Positions 16,579-25,456 of a stretch of 64,000 nucleotides of DNA are shown here, piece by piece. Every line of letters begins with the position of its first letter. The stretch's first letter is position 1. The translations under genes were made by a program, and so were the position numbers. This DNA is from Anaerovorax sp. IOR16 (lineage in GTDB: Bacteria; Bacillota; Clostridia; Peptostreptococcales; Anaerovoracaceae), in assembly GCF_017168145.1 (NCBI RefSeq), contig NZ_JADQTL010000009.1:1293775-1357774 (forward strand). The letters run 5' to 3'. A model generated the notes under the pieces. It did not search any database. It had not been told where the DNA came from and saw nothing but the letters and a program-made list of their open reading frames with translations.

Positions 16579-17364
16579 ATGTCAAAAAAAAGCAGTAAAA
16601 CTTCTCATGTACTAAATTTATTAACAAATCGAATCGGAACACCAGAACAGGAATATGTACAAGAGCCTATTCAATCGGAAGCAGATGTACAAGAACAAAA
16701 TTCTGTACATGAACAAGAATCCTTACAAACACAGCCGCCTGTAACACCACAGGAGGCCACTCAAGTACAAGCACCCGTTTCTATGCAAATGCAAGAATCT
16801 GCTCAAGTCCATCAAATAGATGCAGATGAAAAAATAGATAGCGTTCAAAATGAACCTTTAAAAATAATTGATTCTTACACCACCTCTGAAGCATCGACTT
16901 CTTATTCCCTTCCTTCCGAGGATCCTTTATCAGATTTGATACGTCAAGAATTAGAGCAACATTTTGAAACAGAGATTTTACCATTTGTACCAGAGGACTT
17001 TAGTCAGAAAGGAAACACATTAATGTCAAATTTTTCGGAAATTGAAAATCAGAGCACACTGGATCATAATACGATAGACTTCTTTGATACGGGTGAATAT
17101 GTCTTTGTAAATATAATTGAAGAATTTGTAAAAAACGAATGTTCCTCTCTTATGAATAAGATGGAAGTATGTTGTTGTAATAAGTGTAAAAATGATGTAA
17201 TTGCTTTGGCATTAAACCACTTGCCTCCTAAATATGTTGTTACTCGAAAAGGATATTTATTATCAAAGCTTCTTGCTTATGAAAAACAATATAAAGCCGA
17301 TGTGTTAGCTGCAGTAACAAATGCATGCCTACAAGTAAAGTCAATGCCACATCATTCTGAATAA
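16579..17364 (+). CDS. Protein with long disordered N-terminus and C-terminal ComFB domain
   Basis: A 261-residue protein. Residues about 20-145 are low-complexity, rich in Gln, Glu, Val and Pro, with repeated VQEQ/VHEQ-type units and no predicted fold. Residues about 175-258 match the ComFB family: EEFVKNE, the cysteine cluster MEVCCCNKCKNDVIALALN, LPPKYVVTRKG and a final ADVLAAVTNAC. ComFB homologues in cyanobacteria are reported to bind cyclic di-GMP; whether this one does is untested. The cysteines may bind a metal. The gene is translationally close to parA and ends before a bidirectional terminator facing cheD. Confidence 0.75.
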   Translation: MSKKSSKTSHVLNLLTNRIGTPEQEYVQEPIQSEADVQEQNSVHEQESLQTQPPVTPQEATQVQAPVSMQMQESAQVHQIDADEKIDSVQNEPLKIIDSYTTSEASTSYSLPSEDPLSDLIRQELEQHFETEILPFVPEDFSQKGNTLMSNFSEIENQSTLDHNTIDFFDTGEYVFVNIIEEFVKNECSSLMNKMEVCCCNKCKNDVIALALNHLPPKYVVTRKGYLLSKLLAYEKQYKADVLAAVTNACLQVKSMPHHSE

Positions 17365-17388
17365 CAGCATTAATATTCCTCAATAATA

Positions 17389-17419
17389 AAAACCAAGTCA
17401 AATAATAAGACTTGGTTTT
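17389..17419. terminator. Bidirectional terminator between comFB-domain gene and cheD
   Basis: A perfect 11-bp stem, AAAACCAAGTC with GACTTGGTTTT, lies between convergent genes. U follows the stem on both strands, so it can stop transcription from either side. It overlaps the cheD stop codon by two bases. Confidence 0.8.
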
Positions 17420-17912
17420 AAAATACATTATCTGCGCGTCCAAAGGAACGAATGGTTACTTGTCCAGTATTTGTATCAAAAACCATCGTTCTCGCATAAT
17501 TGGACCCCACATCTTCCTTTATTAATCGAATTTTACATTGTTGTAATATTTTACGAACAGAATCAACATTTCTTTTTCCGATATTTCCCACACTGGAATT
17601 GGCATCCCCGGGAATATCGAACATTTTAGCGCCACCTGCTATTTTAGCCGTCATTCGAGAGGTAACTCCACCAAAAATTTCTAATTTACGAATCATTTCT
17701 GAAATTCCTGTGTCTGCATACTTAAAAATATTTCCGGCGTCATGATTTGATATTTTTTCCGGTAACATAATATGAACCATACCACCTAATCGAAGCACTG
17801 GATCATAAATGCAAATTCCAACACAAGAGCCAAGTGCGTATGTAATTAGAGTGCCAGGTGCCCTAGTAATTTTCATATCGGCAATTCCAACACTTGTTTG
17901 TTTGCTAATCAA
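17418..17912 (-). CDS. cheD: Chemoreceptor glutamine deamidase CheD
   Basis: Deamidates receptor glutamines and binds CheC; 164 residues. The Cys-His catalytic residues are in YALGSCVGICIYDP and GGMVHIMLPE. The start is a TTG at 17912 with AGGAG nine bases upstream, inside the last codons of cheC (eight-base overlap), so translation is coupled. CheC-CheD is a known complex, in which CheY-P tunes the binding. Confidence 0.94.
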   Translation of the reverse strand: MISKQTSVGIADMKITRAPGTLITYALGSCVGICIYDPVLRLGGMVHIMLPEKISNHDAGNIFKYADTGISEMIRKLEIFGGVTSRMTAKIAGGAKMFDIPGDANSSVGNIGKRNVDSVRKILQQCKIRLIKEDVGSNYARTMVFDTNTGQVTIRSFGRADNVF

Positions 17913-18534
17913 TATTGCCCACTCCTAATCTGTCTAACATATAATTTAAGGATTTAAAATCGGGCATCATTAAAAGTTTACTGGAAACTTCTTGCCCATC
18001 ACACGAAAAGCTCCCATCTAACATCATAATTTTATCCGTTTCATATCCAAATTCTACCATTGGCACACTTAAAATTCCACCCGCCATATTTATACACATT
18101 GCTGGAACTGACAAACTTACTTCAAGGCCTGCTAAAGATGAAAGTGCATTCATATAAGTTGAAATCATTATATTACCAATCTCAACAAGCGCTGATTGGC
18201 TTAATTCATTTAATTGATCATAACTATTTATCGTTTCATGCAAAACACTGTCTAAAGCAACGTTTATAAAATCCATCTCTTGCAAATATAGCATAATTCC
18301 ATTTAGATCGCCTGACATTCTTACCATAATACCGGCAACAATGTTTTCAGGCCCACCCAAAATATTTAATGCTGTATTAAAGTCCAAAATAGATACCTTT
18401 GGAACAGAAATACGTACCTTTTTTGAAATAACTCCAGACAAAGCCGTAGCTGCATTCCCCGAACCGATGGTTCCGATTTCCTTGAGCGCATCCAGTTGGA
18501 TAGCATTCAACTGATCATAACTGCTAATTTTCAT
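17905..18534 (-). CDS. cheC: CheY-P phosphatase CheC
   Basis: A 209-residue CheC-type phosphatase. The family has two (D/S)xxxExxN sites. The second is intact here, SALVEIGN near residue 115. The first reads DALKEIGT, with Thr where Asn is expected, so the first site may be weak or dead. The rest of the N-terminal motif, GSGNAATALS, is conserved. It precedes and overlaps cheD and follows fapA by 27 bases. CheX is not seen in the window, and FliY supplies the other likely phosphatase. Confidence 0.92.
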   Translation of the reverse strand: MKISSYDQLNAIQLDALKEIGTIGSGNAATALSGVISKKVRISVPKVSILDFNTALNILGGPENIVAGIMVRMSGDLNGIMLYLQEMDFINVALDSVLHETINSYDQLNELSQSALVEIGNIMISTYMNALSSLAGLEVSLSVPAMCINMAGGILSVPMVEFGYETDKIMMLDGSFSCDGQEVSSKLLMMPDFKSLNYMLDRLGVGNID

Positions 18535-18561
18535 TTATATTCCTCTTTTCACTCTTAAAGC

Positions 18562-20043
18562 TTACTCTTCGGCATTTGCTGTTGGTACACCAACAATAAT
18601 CTCTCCTTTATCAACAAAATATTTTTGATGTGTTGCAGTCCGCTCAACCCGCATCATAGTGCCGCAAATCTTCATTCGAACACCCGGATAAATATTCCCC
18701 AAACTAGTAATTGCAAATTCATGATTATTTTGGTACTCAATGCTTCGATCGAGTTTTTGTTGTAAACTGTATACGGATCGCATTTTTTCTTCTCGCATCC
18801 CCATCAATTGTTTCATATATAATGTTTTTTGTTCAATAGGAACCTTTTTTTTGCCGCTTAAGACATCTTGAATGACGTTTCCAAACTTTTCTGCTTCTTT
18901 TTCAATTTTATTGATTCGATCAATAAACTCTTGCTGATCCAAAAATGCATATTCTACATCTTCATAACTCTTTCCTTCAATTTCCATTGCATACCATTCA
19001 GGCTCAATGTTAATTTCCATGGAAATATTTAACTCACTTCCAATTTCTTTTGCAATGACAGAATCTCCTGCAATGTAGGTTCCGCCAAGCATTGCTGCGC
19101 GTTTACCTTTCATGATAATTGATCTTCCAGCATGTATCTTGGCATTCAGAGTACATTCACTGCAAAAATTACCGCCGCAAATAACCGTTGCATTTTCTAT
19201 AAAACGACTTGTTACATCACCACCGGCTGTAATTGTTCCCTTTTGCATGCCATTCATTCCACTTCGGATTAATACATTTTGATCGGTCTTTATGTCAGCA
19301 CCTTCAACCCTCCCGTTGATAATGATATCTTTTTTTGCCTCAACGCGAAAGCCATCCGTAACGTTTCCAGAAATAATAACGCTGCCGTTAAAAAATATAT
19401 TCCCTGTTTCCGGGCCAACATCTCCTTTTACATGAAAAACCTCTTCGATTGAAACGGTATCTCTCACATATTCAATGCGACCATCCACTGCTGCCGTATA
19501 TTTTAATTCGTCCTCTGATATTGTTATATTTTTCCCGGCTGAAATAAGTGGCATTGTACCTGGTTTTGGCATAACTTCATTCCCAAATATGTCTTTTCCC
19601 GGTGTTCCATTTGTTGGTAATATAATTTCACAAAGTAAATCTCCAGCTTGTACGTTTTGAATTAAGGATATATCCTTAAAATCTACTGAGCCATCATTTA
19701 GTTCTTTTGGAAGATGCTTTGGTTGTGTATCAAAATGAAAAACAATATCCCCATTTTCTCCATTGATTGGTTCAATTCCCTTTGAAACCTTAAGTTCCTT
19801 GTAATATTTTTTTTGTAAACAATACTCTTGGATTTCATTCTCAAGGATACCAAAAATGATATCTTTTTCCTTCAAAGCTTCTAGTATATCTTTCTTATCA
19901 AGTTGATAATCAGCATCTTGAACGTTAGATACGCGTAAAAATGCCATCATCCTATCTGGAGTGACCTTTATATCCAGTTTTGGAAGTGGGGTAACATTTT
20001 TTTCATTTTCCAATGCATCCAAATTTTCAGCTATCTGGCTCAC
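18562..20043 (-). CDS. FapA/DUF342 family flagellar assembly protein
   Basis: A 493-residue DUF342 protein. It has an N-terminal domain with a conserved GTPGKDIFGNEV region near residue 165, a right-handed beta-helix with repeats such as GNIFFNGSVIISGNV and VNILIRSG-like turns, and a C-terminal charged coiled coil (about 375-440). FapA-type proteins occur in fla/che clusters; their exact role is not settled, with links to the flagellum and to polar localisation in Vibrio. The start is GTG with GAGGCG upstream. It sits between the hook-basal-body genes and cheC. Confidence 0.82.
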   Translation of the reverse strand: MSQIAENLDALENEKNVTPLPKLDIKVTPDRMMAFLRVSNVQDADYQLDKKDILEALKEKDIIFGILENEIQEYCLQKKYYKELKVSKGIEPINGENGDIVFHFDTQPKHLPKELNDGSVDFKDISLIQNVQAGDLLCEIILPTNGTPGKDIFGNEVMPKPGTMPLISAGKNITISEDELKYTAAVDGRIEYVRDTVSIEEVFHVKGDVGPETGNIFFNGSVIISGNVTDGFRVEAKKDIIINGRVEGADIKTDQNVLIRSGMNGMQKGTITAGGDVTSRFIENATVICGGNFCSECTLNAKIHAGRSIIMKGKRAAMLGGTYIAGDSVIAKEIGSELNISMEINIEPEWYAMEIEGKSYEDVEYAFLDQQEFIDRINKIEKEAEKFGNVIQDVLSGKKKVPIEQKTLYMKQLMGMREEKMRSVYSLQQKLDRSIEYQNNHEFAITSLGNIYPGVRMKICGTMMRVERTATHQKYFVDKGEIIVGVPTANAEE

Positions 20044-20064
20044 AACAAACGCCTCACTTTCTTA

Positions 20065-20775
20065 CTACCTCATTGTATTAATTGTTTCTTCAATCTCATC
20101 AGAAGTTTTAATCATACGAAGAGATAACTGATAGGCTCTTTCCGTCTCAATCATTTTAGTCATCTCATAAGGCAATTCGACGTTAGATCCTTCCAAATAT
20201 CCTCTTTTTAAAGTTACATCTGTTTGTAATATTGGTTCTCCATTTTGCTCAACAGGTATGAATCGATTTTCTCCCTGCAATAATATTCCGTTTTTATTTG
20301 CAAAATCAAATACTCCAATATCTAAATCGTCATTATCAGAATTTACCGGAATCAATTCCATATTACTATCTAATACAAAATCTCCATTTTGAGCTGCTAA
20401 ATAAAAAGCATTTTCACCCATTTGTGCTCTGTGAAAGCTTCCATTCCGAGTATAGCTTAAGCGATCTTCTTCTATATTGTAAATCGCAAAATAGCCATTC
20501 CCCATAATTGCATAATCCATAGTTCTATCCGTAGTCAGTAGTGCTCCGCCATCGAAATTAAAATTAGTTTGCCCAGCACGTACGCCGCTTCCTACTGTTA
20601 AATCGCCGTTGTTCGGAGACTGTGCTTTCATATTATTGTAAAGCAAATCAGAAAAACCAATGCTCTGTGCCTTGTAGCCATCTGTTTGCAGATTGGACAT
20701 ATTATTGGCAATGGTATCTAAGCGTGCTTGTTGTGCATTTGCGCCAACGGCAGCGGTATAAAAAGCAATGTTCAC
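20065..20775 (-). CDS. flgG: Flagellar rod/hook-basal body protein (FlgG/FlhP type)
   Basis: A 236-residue rod protein of the FlgF/FlgG family. It has the N-terminal signature QQARLDTIANNMSNLQTDGYK and the C-terminal coiled region EMTKMIETERAYQLSLRMI ending in EEINTM-like helix. The central LDYAIMGNGYFAI is the flagellar basal-body domain. It is the second of two tandem rod genes, as in Bacillus flhO-flhP; the FlgG label is by position and could be exchanged with FlhP. Confidence 0.85.
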   Translation of the reverse strand: MNIAFYTAAVGANAQQARLDTIANNMSNLQTDGYKAQSIGFSDLLYNNMKAQSPNNGDLTVGSGVRAGQTNFNFDGGALLTTDRTMDYAIMGNGYFAIYNIEEDRLSYTRNGSFHRAQMGENAFYLAAQNGDFVLDSNMELIPVNSDNDDLDIGVFDFANKNGILLQGENRFIPVEQNGEPILQTDVTLKRGYLEGSNVELPYEMTKMIETERAYQLSLRMIKTSDEIEETINTMR

Positions 20776-20793
20776 AATTCGATCCTCCTATTC

Positions 20794-21549
20794 TTAGACT
20801 CGACCAATGTCATTGACTGCTTTTTGAATGATTTGATCATATATTTTTAAAATTTGACTTCCACTTTGCAAAGCTCTTTGGCTACTCATCATATCAATCA
20901 TTTCTTCCATTGCGATCACATTTGAGCGCTCTAATGACTTCCATTTTATCAATGATTTTTGATTCGGTAAAATGTTCGCATTATTATTATTTAAAAACAC
21001 ACCTTCTCCACTTTTTACCAATTGATTGTAATCTTGAAAATCAACACATTGAATCCGATCAACAACAGTTCCATCCTCTAGCGTAATTAAACCGGTTGAG
21101 TCCACCATAAACTTATCGCTTTCCAATAAAATTTCACCTTTTTCACCTGTGACACGCCCAATTGGTTGTAAAGATAAAAATCCTTCGTTATCTAAAGTAA
21201 AAGAACCATTTCTTGTATATCTCGGCCCATTTAAAGTATTAATTTGAAAAAAACCAGGTCCTGCAATGGCAAAATCAAAGGCATTTCCCGTAACATCAAA
21301 CATTCCTTGCTCATGATTAGTTACTATCTCATCCGGTACTCGAATTGTTGAAGTATTACTTAATGCTTTTGTGTTACTTTTATCCATGCTACCGGTTCTT
21401 GAAGTCAATTCTTCACGAAATGTAGTGCTCGTCAACGTATCCTTTTTATATCCCGGTGTTGATACGTTAACCATATTGTTACTAATTGTGTCAAGACGAT
21501 GCTGCTGTGTCATCATTCCAGATGTTAATGTATAAAATCCTTTTAACAT
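20794..21549 (-). CDS. flgF: Flagellar rod/hook-basal body protein (FlgF/FlhO type)
   Basis: A 251-residue paralogue of the next gene, sharing QHRLDTISNNMVNVSTPGYK at the N-terminus, FDFAIAGPGFFQI in the middle, and a C-terminal MEEMIDMMSSQRALQSGSQ helix. It forms part of the rod that crosses the wall. It lies 38 bases after fliA and 18 before the second rod gene. The FlgF name follows gene order; sequence alone does not separate it from FlhO. Confidence 0.85.
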   Translation of the reverse strand: MLKGFYTLTSGMMTQQHRLDTISNNMVNVSTPGYKKDTLTSTTFREELTSRTGSMDKSNTKALSNTSTIRVPDEIVTNHEQGMFDVTGNAFDFAIAGPGFFQINTLNGPRYTRNGSFTLDNEGFLSLQPIGRVTGEKGEILLESDKFMVDSTGLITLEDGTVVDRIQCVDFQDYNQLVKSGEGVFLNNNNANILPNQKSLIKWKSLERSNVIAMEEMIDMMSSQRALQSGSQILKIYDQIIQKAVNDIGRV

Positions 21550-21587
21550 AGTACCACTTCCTTTGATTAAGCATTCGATTTATAAAT

Positions 21588-22352
21588 TTAATAACCTTTT
21601 ATAAAACATCTTAGTTTTCGAATTGCATTGGCATGAATCTGCGAAACACGTGGTTCGCTAACACCAATTACCTTTGCAATTTCTTTCATATTTAATTCTT
21701 TTCGATAATAAAGAGAAAGTACAAGCTGTTCATTTTCTTTTAATTTTTCAATTCCATCTTGTAACAATTTCTTTAACTCTTTTTTTTGCAACTTTTCTCC
21801 GGGGGATTCATCAAATGATCCAACAATATGGGAAGAAACTGCTTCTCCGTTCATTCCATCAACAAGTGCATCTAAGGATAGTACATTATACATCCCCGTT
21901 TCTCCAAGAATTTTCCGATACTTATCTAAGTTTAATCCTAAATGATCAGCAATTTCTTTTTCAGTTGGGAATCTCCCTAATGATAGATACAGCACACTTT
22001 CTGCCTCATCCATCTTTTTTGCCATTTTTCGAACACTGCGAGGAACCCAATCCTGTTTACGAGCTAAATCAATAATGGTTCCCCGAATTCGTAAAGAAGC
22101 ATAACTTTCAAATTTTACATTTTTAGATGGATCATATTTTTCCAAGGCACCCATTAATGCAATAATACCTTCATTAATAATGTCATCTATATCTGCAAAA
22201 CTGACATAAACACCGCGCATCTGCATTGCAACCATACGAACCATATTTCTATGGCGCAAAACCAATTCTCGCTTTAAATCACTATCTCTAGTTTCCAAAA
22301 ACTCATGCAAAAGATCTTCATTGCTTTTTTGTGTCAATCCTTCTGCCATCAT
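21588..22352 (-). CDS. fliA: Flagellar sigma factor sigma-28 (FliA/SigD)
   Basis: Directs transcription of late flagellar genes, 254 residues. Region 2 is seen in GIIALMGALEKYDPSKNVKFESYAS-type sequence (GALEKYDPSKNVKFESYAS), region 3 in WVPRSVRKMAKKM, and region 4 as the helix-turn-helix LNMKEIAKVIGVSEPRVSQI. It is encoded directly after flhA, with no flhF, flhG or cheB gene between as in Bacillus. Its anti-sigma FlgM is encoded at 40.2 kb. Either of two adjacent ATG codons could start it. Confidence 0.94.
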   Translation of the reverse strand: MMAEGLTQKSNEDLLHEFLETRDSDLKRELVLRHRNMVRMVAMQMRGVYVSFADIDDIINEGIIALMGALEKYDPSKNVKFESYASLRIRGTIIDLARKQDWVPRSVRKMAKKMDEAESVLYLSLGRFPTEKEIADHLGLNLDKYRKILGETGMYNVLSLDALVDGMNGEAVSSHIVGSFDESPGEKLQKKELKKLLQDGIEKLKENEQLVLSLYYRKELNMKEIAKVIGVSEPRVSQIHANAIRKLRCFIKGY

Positions 22353-22387
22353 ATTTAATCACCCAGCTATCCCTCTTGTTTTCTAAA

Positions 22388-24448
22388 TTATAGTTCAATG
22401 TTTCCTAATGCTTGTATTTGAACATCATTTGCAATCTCACTAAATGACAACACTGCCACATTTGGATAAAATTGTTCCACCATGCGATAAAAATATAACC
22501 GAATAACATGGCTTGTTAAAATAACCGGTGCTTGCGAGAATGAGGAAAATTTCTTCATTAACTCAGATAGCTGTCCAACAATTCGTTGTATCACATCAGG
22601 ACTCAATGCTAGATAAATACCTTGTTCACTTCTGGTTAAGCTGGATAAAACAACCTTTTCTACTTCTGAATCTAAGGTAATTACTTTAAGTTGACCACTC
22701 TCACAAAATTTTCTAGTTATGGTTCTCTTTAATGCTATTCGAACATTTTCAGTAATCATATCCATATCTTTTGTGTTGGAACCTGAATCTACAATGGTTT
22801 CTAAAATTGTAACCATATCACGAATTGGAACACCTTCCTTTAACAAATTATACAGTATTTTCTGAAAATTTGCATAAGAAATGATGTTTGGTATTGTTTC
22901 TTCCACCAATTCCGGTGAAAGTTTTTTTACATTTTCGATCAATTGTATCACTTCACTTCGTGTCAAAAGTTCATGTACATGACGTCGAATGGTTTCTGTT
23001 AAATGAGTTAACATAACGGAAAGAGGATCAATTACAGTATAACCATATATTTCAGCCACTTCCTTTTTATCTGGGGTAATCCATCGGCTTGGAATGCCAT
23101 ATGCAGGTTCTATTGTCTCAATTCCATCAATTTCTCCGGTTGGATTTGATGGTTCTAATGCAAGGTAATAATCGACTAGCAACTCACCTTTAGCAATTTC
23201 TTCACCTTTCATTTTTACCACATATTGATTCGCATTTAACATGGCATTGTCTCTTAGTCTTACAGATGGTACAACAAAACCCATTTCCTGCGCAAATTGA
23301 CGCCGAAATATTACAATTCGATTGATTAAATTACCACCGCTGCTTTCATCTACAAGCGGAATCAGACTATAACCAAATTCCATTTCGATCGGTTCTACTG
23401 TTAATAAAGAATAAATATTATTTATATCTTTGAAATAAGAATTTTCATCAAATTCTTCTGGTATGTACTCTTCTTCTGCCTCTGCAATTTGCATCCGTTG
23501 CTCTTCTATTTTTTTACCTTTTAATTTTATCCCTAAAAATATTAAAACTGAAGCCAGTAAAAGAGGCTGAATTGGGGGCGCTCCCGGGATAAAAACCATT
23601 GCCGCCATAATTCCCCCGGCAATCATTAAAACGGTAGGCTGTGAGAAAAATTGCTTTTTTACATCAAGATTCAAACTGCCTTCTGATACAGCCCTTGTTA
23701 CAATCATACCTGTTGCAGTAGAAATTAACAAAGCTGGTATCTGTGAGACCAATCCATCTCCAATTGTTGCAATCGAATAAATGCCGATTGCCTCACGAAA
23801 AGGAATGCCTGCCTGAATTACGCCAATTAAAAGACCGCCGATAAAATTAATCATTGTAACAACGATTGACATAATGGCATCGCCTTTTACAATCTTTGTA
23901 GCACCATCCATAGCTCCATAAAAGTCTGCTTCTTTTTGTATCTTATATCTTCGTTCTCTCGCTTGTTCCTCTGTAATAAGCCCAGAGCTCAAATCTGCAT
24001 CAATCGCCATTTGTTTTCCTGGCATTGCATCCAGTGTAAATCTTGCAGCAACCTCAGCAACTCTTTCCGCACCCTTTGTGATAACAATAAACTGTACCAA
24101 AACAATGATTAAAAAGATGATTACACCAACAACGATATTTCCTTGCAAAACGAAAGAACCAAAAGTAGCAATCACTGCTCCCGCTTGTCCTTGATTCGTT
24201 AAAATCAATCGTGTAGAAGATATATTCAATGAAATTCGAAATAATGTAGTAATCAACAACAAAGATGGAAAAATCGAAAACTCCAGAGCTTCCATAATGT
24301 ACATGGTGATTAATAATATAACCAAAGCAATGGTGAGGTTGATAATAAACATCATATCAAGCAGAAATGGAGGTAAGGGAAGTATTAGTAACAAAATGAC
24401 AAGCACAACAAATACGGCTATAATGTTGTCGGATATTATTTTTCTCAA
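22388..24448 (-). CDS. flhA: Flagellar export gate protein FlhA
   Basis: Core of the flagellar type III export gate, 686 residues. The N-terminal half has about eight transmembrane segments. The conserved FHIPEP-family cytoplasmic loop is visible as KGAERVAEVAARFTLDAMPG followed by KQMAIDADL. The C-terminal half is the cytoplasmic docking domain. The start is a TTG with GGTGA upstream. It follows cheY by 45 bases and precedes fliA by 35. It lies far from flhB, in a separate operon. Confidence 0.96.
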   Translation of the reverse strand: MRKIISDNIIAVFVVLVILLLILPLPPFLLDMMFIINLTIALVILLITMYIMEALEFSIFPSLLLITTLFRISLNISSTRLILTNQGQAGAVIATFGSFVLQGNIVVGVIIFLIIVLVQFIVITKGAERVAEVAARFTLDAMPGKQMAIDADLSSGLITEEQARERRYKIQKEADFYGAMDGATKIVKGDAIMSIVVTMINFIGGLLIGVIQAGIPFREAIGIYSIATIGDGLVSQIPALLISTATGMIVTRAVSEGSLNLDVKKQFFSQPTVLMIAGGIMAAMVFIPGAPPIQPLLLASVLIFLGIKLKGKKIEEQRMQIAEAEEEYIPEEFDENSYFKDINNIYSLLTVEPIEMEFGYSLIPLVDESSGGNLINRIVIFRRQFAQEMGFVVPSVRLRDNAMLNANQYVVKMKGEEIAKGELLVDYYLALEPSNPTGEIDGIETIEPAYGIPSRWITPDKKEVAEIYGYTVIDPLSVMLTHLTETIRRHVHELLTRSEVIQLIENVKKLSPELVEETIPNIISYANFQKILYNLLKEGVPIRDMVTILETIVDSGSNTKDMDMITENVRIALKRTITRKFCESGQLKVITLDSEVEKVVLSSLTRSEQGIYLALSPDVIQRIVGQLSELMKKFSSFSQAPVILTSHVIRLYFYRMVEQFYPNVAVLSFSEIANDVQIQALGNIEL

Positions 24449-24493
24449 TTTACTTCACCATCTCCCTCAGCAAAATTTAACATAGGTTTCATT

Positions 24494-24856
24494 CTACTGA
24501 ATATTTAATGATGTTAAAGTCTTTAAAATACGTTCCGGTTTAAATGGTTTTACAATAAAATCTTTTGCACCTGTTTTAATTGCTTCAATTACCATAGCTT
24601 CCTGTCCCATTGCAGAACACATTACAACAACTGCATTCGGGTCTGCTGCTTTAATCGCTTTTAACGCCTCAAGTCCATCTACATTTGGCATTGTAATGTC
24701 CATAAACACTAAATCCGGATGTACTTCATTGTACTTCTCAATTGCTTGTGCACCATCTGCAGCTTCATGTATGTCCTCAATGCCATTCTTCTTTAAAACA
24801 TCTTTTATCATCATACGCATAAAAGCCGCATCATCCACTAGTAAAATCTTTGCCAT
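24494..24856 (-). CDS. cheY: Chemotaxis response regulator CheY
   Basis: A single receiver domain, about 120 residues, that when phosphorylated by CheA binds FliM/FliY. Visible are the acidic pair LLVDDAAFMR, the phosphorylated Asp in VFMDITMPNVDG, the Ser in VMCSAMG and the Lys in IVKPF. The ATG at 24856 is chosen since AGGAG lies seven bases ahead of it; an ATG at 24862 would be too close. It sits between flgB and flhA. Confidence 0.93.
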   Translation of the reverse strand: MAKILLVDDAAFMRMMIKDVLKKNGIEDIHEAADGAQAIEKYNEVHPDLVFMDITMPNVDGLEALKAIKAADPNAVVVMCSAMGQEAMVIEAIKTGAKDFIVKPFKPERILKTLTSLNIQ

Positions 24857-24930
24857 AATCATTCTCCTCTGTTTTTAATTAACGATACATATTTTTATGA
24901 TTCATCGAATCAACGCTTATAATAGATACA

Positions 24931-25323
24931 TTAACTTCCTGTAATTACCGTTCTTAAACGGTTTAATTCTTCCGTAGCTTGGCGCAATGCGTATTCATAT
25001 TGAATTTGTGCTCTGGCTAATTCCAAATTTTCTACATCAACTTGTACATTATTGCCATCCAAACGCATACTTTCTTCAGAACTTTGATGAATCCATAGCT
25101 TTGAATTCTGAATTTCGCTGCCAATTTCTTTTGCCTTAGAAGCCCTTTTTTTATCAAATTTTGAAAGGCTTAAGTTCAGTTCCTCCTCAAATGTGGCATA
25201 TTTCGCTTTATACCCTGGTGTTTCTGCATTTGCAATGTTCTGTAAAGTCAAACGCTGACGCTGCCAAAGATTATCTAAGGTTTTTTCCGTTAACAGCATG
25301 GAATTTGTATTAAGCCAATCCAT
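24931..25323 (-). CDS. flgB: Flagellar basal-body rod protein FlgB
   Basis: Proximal rod protein, 130 residues. It has the rod signature LQNIANAETPGYKAKYATFE at the N-terminus and RLDGNNVQVDVENLELARA towards the C-terminus, which is characteristic of FlgB rather than FlgC. AGGAGG lies upstream of the ATG. Unusually it heads the cheY-flhA-fliA operon, whereas its usual partner flgC starts a different operon 38 kb away. Confidence 0.92.
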   Translation of the reverse strand: MDWLNTNSMLLTEKTLDNLWQRQRLTLQNIANAETPGYKAKYATFEEELNLSLSKFDKKRASKAKEIGSEIQNSKLWIHQSSEESMRLDGNNVQVDVENLELARAQIQYEYALRQATEELNRLRTVITGS

Positions 25324-25384
25324 AAAACGCCTCCTTTTTCACTTATGCATCTACTTTTCAAAAAATTCACGCATAATATTTATT

Positions 25385-25413
25385 ATTATACTACGAAAAA
25401 ATTGTCTTCTCAA
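25385..25413 (-). promoter_or_regulatory. Sigma-A promoter of the flgB-cheY-flhA-fliA operon
   Basis: TTGAGA (25408-25413) and TATAAT (25385-25390) are 17 bases apart on the minus strand. The start would fall near 25378, 55 bases before flgB. The strong match suggests that fliA itself is made by the housekeeping polymerase. Confidence 0.75.
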
Positions 25414-25456
25414 CCGTTTTTTCCCTTCGCAAATATATCGGTTCTGCTAAATATTT

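Noticed and set aside
17872..17881. Perfect sigma-28 -10 (GCCGATAT) with CAAA 15 bases upstream on the minus strand
   Set aside because: It lies inside the cheD coding region near its start and encodes the conserved Ala-Asp-Met; no gene begins downstream that would need it.
25435..25442. ACCGATAT on the minus strand between the SLH gene and flgB
   Set aside because: No TAAA-like element at 15-16 bases, and a much better sigma-A promoter lies just downstream for flgB.
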